Made by a program: the position numbers and the translations under genes
DNA from: Anaerolineales bacterium
GTDB lineage: Bacteria; Chloroflexota; Anaerolineae; Anaerolineales; UBA4823
Assembly: GCA_016932955.1 (NCBI GenBank)
Contig: JAFGBV010000122.1
Span: 1 to 52,453 of the forward strand
Length of the DNA stretch: 52,453 nucleotides
Direction: 5' to 3'
Notes under the pieces: generated by a model
What the model was told of the DNA's origin: nothing
Database searches by the model: none
What the model saw: only the letters and a program-made list of their open reading frames with translations
In this document: piece by piece, positions 49,685 to 52,453 of the stretch
Numbering within the stretch: position 1 is the first letter of the stretch
How the letters are laid out: each line of letters starts with the position of its first letter

Positions 49685-49930
49685 ATGACAGCACTGTATT
49701 CTGACACCCCGGCTGAAATAGAGCAGATGCAGATCGAGATCATCCGGCGAATGCCACCCTGGAGGAAATTCGCGATCGTGGATGGTCTGAACGAAGCAGT
49801 GAAGGCATTTGCCATCAGTGGGATCCAGCAAAGCCACCCCGATGCAACAGAGGCACAAATCCAGCGCCTGCTAGCCGATCGGATGCTCGGCGAGGAATTA
49901 GCCTGCAAGGTGTACGGACATGCAAGGTGA
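49685..49930 (+). CDS. Small protein of a nucleotidyltransferase-linked gene pair
   Basis: 81 residues beginning MTALYSDTPAEIEQMQIEII and containing RRMPPWRKFAIVDGLNEAVK, QSHPDATEAQIQRLLADRML and GEELACKVYG. Small proteins of this pattern are often encoded just before a nucleotidyltransferase of the AbiEii-like or DUF type, a possible toxin-antitoxin-like pair (inference). The next frame begins 11 bases before its end. The longer in-frame start at 49601 was rejected because the promoter ends at 49678. Confidence 0.7.
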   Translation: MTALYSDTPAEIEQMQIEIIRRMPPWRKFAIVDGLNEAVKAFAISGIQQSHPDATEAQIQRLLADRMLGEELACKVYGHAR

Positions 49931-50146
49931 TTCGATTCGGGTAATGTTGTTGGTCATAGATGTTCTGGAAGAACTGAATATACCCTATGCAGTGGGCGGT
50001 TCACTTGCAAGCTCCGTGCACGGGATCATGCGCTCCACATAGGGGTGATCAAGGCGAAAGCAGGCCTGCTCGACCTGGAATATCTGCGTCACTGGGCGAA
50101 GGAGCTGGCAGTAAGAGATCTGCTCGAACGCGCTTTAGGGGAATAG
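49920..50146 (+). pseudogene. Nucleotidyltransferase gene with internal deletion
   Basis: ATG 49920 gives MQGDSIRVMLLVIDVLEELN then IPYAVGGSLASSVHGIMRST and stops at TAG 50042. The GGS/S part of the nucleotidyltransferase fold is present but the Asp-x-Asp core and middle of the protein are missing. From 50045 in another frame comes VIKAKAGLLDLEYLRHWAKE and LAVRDLLERALGE to TAG at 50146, the usual C-terminus of these proteins. About 60% of the gene has been lost. It follows the 81-residue gene with an 11-base overlap, as an intact pair would. Confidence 0.75.
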
Positions 50147-50175
50147 CAATTGTCATTGGTTAAAAGGAGGGCGAG

Positions 50176-50481
50176 GTGGCGGGGCATCTCTACGCCAACT
50201 GGAGCGCAAGCGACCCCGACAGCGCGATCACGCTCTACCAGTATGCCATCGGCACGACGGCGGGCGGGGCAGAGGTGGTCAACTGGACGAACACGAGCGA
50301 GACGAGTTTTGACCGGGACGACCTGGGGTTGACCGCCGGGCAGGTGTACTACATATCGGTGCGGGCGCGCAACGAAGGCGGGCTGTGGAGCGGGCCAGGC
50401 ACGCCGCCGGGGCTAACTGCCGGGTCGGGTGTGTGCATGACGAATAGCAAGGTCGTATACCTGCCGATGGTGGGGAGATAA
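50176..50481 (+). pseudogene. Fibronectin-III-like C-terminal fragment of a secreted protein
   Basis: GTG-initiated frame of 101 residues: ASDPDSAITLYQYAIGTTAG, then NWTNTSETSFDRDDLGLTAG and VYYISVRARNEGGLWSGPGTP, a clear FnIII-type module, ending SKVVYLPMVGR, a YLPLV-type tail. It lacks a signal peptide, so it looks like the 3' end of a larger extracellular protein whose start was deleted, although AAAGGAGGG happens to precede it. The adjacent broken nucleotidyltransferase gene suggests the same deletion event. Confidence 0.55.
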
Positions 50482-50487
50482 CAGCCT

Positions 50488-52453
50488 TCATTGCCCTGCC
50501 CCCGGCTGCGCCTCGCCAATTGCAACAGCAAGGTTTGCATAAACATCCACCAGGGCCCGATCGTGGGCGCCAAGCAGGATCGTGGTATCGCTGCGCAGGA
50601 TGATCGCCGGACCTGGGATGCGGTCGCCGGGGTAGAGTGCTTCGCCGCGGTAGAAGGGAATATGCCAGGCGCCGTCCGGGAAGACGACGGGGCGCTCTGC
50701 CAGCAGTGCATGGGCGGGGTCGCCGCCCCGCGCCGCAATGCGCGGCAGGCTGGGCGGGGTGACGCGGCCTATCGCCCGCAGGCGCAGGTTGACAATCTCC
50801 ACCGCTGCATCGGGATGATGGTAGCCGTAGGTTGCCTGGTGGGCGCGGTGAAAATCGCTCAAGGGCTGGGCAGCGTCGCCGTCATCACCCCCGGCGTAAG
50901 GGATCGAAAGCTCGTAGGATTGCCCGCGGTAGCGCATCTCCAGAAATGCCTGCAGGCAGATCTCTGCGGCTGAAAAGCCTTCCGCCTGCAGGTCGGCAAG
51001 CCCTTGCTGTTCGAGCGGAAGCAGGGCAGCAGCGATCTGCTTGCCCGTCGATTCGCCGGGGAGCATCACCGTGAGGGAATAATCTTTGACCACGTCGGCA
51101 GCCAGCATGCCAAAAGCCGAGAGGGTGGAAGCGAAAGGTGAGATGAGCAGGCGAGGGATGCCCAGGCGCCGGGCCAGATCGGCAGCATGCAACCCGCCCG
51201 CGCCGCCGAATGAGAACAGGGCGAACTCGCCGGGGTCGCGGCCGCGTTCTACAGAGATGAGACGCAGGGCGCGCTCCATGTGCGCATTGACCACTTCGAC
51301 CACCCCCAACGCAGCCTGCTGCGGGCTGAGCTGGAGCTGCTCACCCAGGCGGGTGAGCGCAAACTGCGCTCGCCGGGGATCAAGCGGCATCTGCCCGCCG
51401 AGGAAATGCTCTGCCGCCAGGCGTCCAAGCACCAGGTTGGCATCGGTGACGGTGGGCAGGTCACCTCGCCCGTAGCAGGCTGGGCCCGGGTCTGCACCAG
51501 CGCTTTCTGGTCCCACGCGCAGCGCGCCACCCAGGTCCAGGCTGGCGATCGAGCCGCCCCCCGCACCAATCGTATGGATATCGAGCACCGGGATGGCAAT
51601 CGGGCAGCCGCCGACAAGCGATTCGCTGGTCAGGGCAGGAGAGCCGTCGATGAGCGAGACATCGGTGGAGGTGCCGCCCATATCGAAAGTCAGGATGCGG
51701 GGAGAAATATCCTGAGCAAGGGCATCCTCCGCCAGCGCCTGCGCCGCGGATGCGAGCTGCAGCGCGCCAACCACCCCTCCCGCCGGACCGGAAAGGATAC
51801 AGCGCACGCCGGCGCGCCTTGCCTCCCCCAGGCTGATCATGCCGCCGTTGGACTGCATGACGAGCAAGCGGTGAGGGGGATGCTCTGCACCCTTTTGATC
51901 GGGTGAAAGCGGCGAGAGGCCCTCTTCCAGGTGAGAAAGATAGCGGTCAAGGATCGGACTGACGTAGGCATTGACCACCGTGGTGCTGAGGCGCTCGTAT
52001 TCCCGGTAGGTCGGGAGCACCTCGTGGGAGGCTGAGACAAAGTAGCCGCTGGCACGCAGGGATTGCGCCAGGGCGGCTTCATGGGCGGGGTGGATGAATG
52101 AAAAGAGCAGGCAGATTGCCACCGACTCCACGCCTGCTTCCTGCAGGATTGGCAGAAAATCTTCCAACTGTGTGGGGTTGAGGGCAGTGAGCACCTGCCC
52201 GCGATGGTCCACGCGCTCGTCAACTTCGAGGCGCAGATTGGCGGGGATGAGGGGCGGCGGTGGGTCAGCGCTCCAATCGTAGAGGCTGGGGCGATTCTGG
52301 CGCCCGATCTGCAGCAGATCCTTGAAGCCGCGGGTGGTGACCAGCGCGGTGCGCGCCCCTTTGCGCTCGAGAAGCGCGTTGGTGGCAACGGTGGAGCCGT
52401 GGATGATGACGGCTGGCATGTTGCCCAACACCTGGGTCAGCCCATCCAGCACC
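50488..52453 (-). CDS. hyuA: Hydantoinase/5-oxoprolinase A subunit (5' end beyond window)
   Basis: The window holds the C-terminal 654 or so residues; the N-terminal about 30-40, with the first phosphate motif, lie outside. Motifs: VIIHGSTVATNALLERKGAR and GFKDLLQIGRQNRPSLYDW (Hydant_A_N), ILTFDMGGTSTDVSLIDG (ATP-binding), and the C-terminal domain with FALFSFGGAGGLHAADLARR. HyuA forms the ATP-dependent amide hydrolase with HyuB, whose gene lies at 10012-11601 on the other strand. No hyuB follows here within the window. Codon use is C-ending on the minus strand, matching the flipped skew of this region. Confidence 0.93.
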   Translation of the reverse strand, partial: VLDGLTQVLGNMPAVIIHGSTVATNALLERKGARTALVTTRGFKDLLQIGRQNRPSLYDWSADPPPPLIPANLRLEVDERVDHRGQVLTALNPTQLEDFLPILQEAGVESVAICLLFSFIHPAHEAALAQSLRASGYFVSASHEVLPTYREYERLSTTVVNAYVSPILDRYLSHLEEGLSPLSPDQKGAEHPPHRLLVMQSNGGMISLGEARRAGVRCILSGPAGGVVGALQLASAAQALAEDALAQDISPRILTFDMGGTSTDVSLIDGSPALTSESLVGGCPIAIPVLDIHTIGAGGGSIASLDLGGALRVGPESAGADPGPACYGRGDLPTVTDANLVLGRLAAEHFLGGQMPLDPRRAQFALTRLGEQLQLSPQQAALGVVEVVNAHMERALRLISVERGRDPGEFALFSFGGAGGLHAADLARRLGIPRLLISPFASTLSAFGMLAADVVKDYSLTVMLPGESTGKQIAAALLPLEQQGLADLQAEGFSAAEICLQAFLEMRYRGQSYELSIPYAGGDDGDAAQPLSDFHRAHQATYGYHHPDAAVEIVNLRLRAIGRVTPPSLPRIAARGGDPAHALLAERPVVFPDGAWHIPFYRGEALYPGDRIPGPAIILRSDTTILLGAHDRALVDVYANLAVAIGEAQPGAGQ

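Overview
The window looks like a chromosomal segment of a GC-rich, probably Anaerolineae-like member of the Chloroflexota. That placement is inference from gene content and style: a 2[4Fe-4S] ferredoxin, a Glu/Leu dehydrogenase-CBS fusion, secreted kelch/FnIII proteins carrying a 'YLPLV'-type motif, and a DNA-repair-type radical SAM protein. No rRNA, complete mobile element or CRISPR array was found.

Layout. 0.1-13.1 kb is a run of plus-strand housekeeping genes: a stand-alone gyrase C-terminal-domain protein coupled to a DinB polymerase, ferredoxin, glmS, panB, a conserved protein of unknown function, a Glu-dehydrogenase-like/CBS protein, prs, hyuB and a lactate-permease-family transporter. 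13.3-14.6 kb holds an MntA antitoxin with a frameshifted HepT toxin, a small hypothetical gene and tRNA-Leu(UAG). 14.7-17.9 kb holds an MFS exporter and a secreted kelch protein. 18.1-22.5 kb carries tig-clpP, a HAD phosphatase, rlmN and a small membrane protein.

22.6-43.3 kb is a large cell-surface polysaccharide locus. It has a WecA-like glycan-initiating fusion, an O-antigen-ligase/polymerase-like protein with TPRs, a Wzx-type flippase, seven different sulfotransferase-like genes, a FemAB-like acyltransferase, a DegT aminotransferase and four glycosyltransferases. The expected product is a sulfated exopolysaccharide. Its last glycosyltransferase is translationally coupled to a 745-residue tandem phosphofructokinase that resembles animal and fungal PFK much more than ordinary bacterial PfkA.

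45.6-52.4 kb differs in character. The base-composition skew flips at about 45.6 kb: the plus strand is C-rich to the left whichever way genes point, and G-rich to the right. Right of the flip lie a radical SAM gene with a consensus leaderless promoter, a roughly 0.7-kb gene-free stretch of 'CAGGATG'-type degenerate repeats, a VOC protein, an ArsR/GNAT operon with a clear autoregulatory operator, remains of a nucleotidyltransferase gene pair, an FnIII-type fragment and a 5'-truncated hyuA.

The most unusual points are the skew flip, the eukaryote-like PFK, the DinB with Asn at the catalytic Asp103 position next to a free gyrase wrapping domain, the Glu-dehydrogenase homologue without its catalytic lysine, the seven-sulfotransferase cluster and three genes with identical leaderless promoter geometry.
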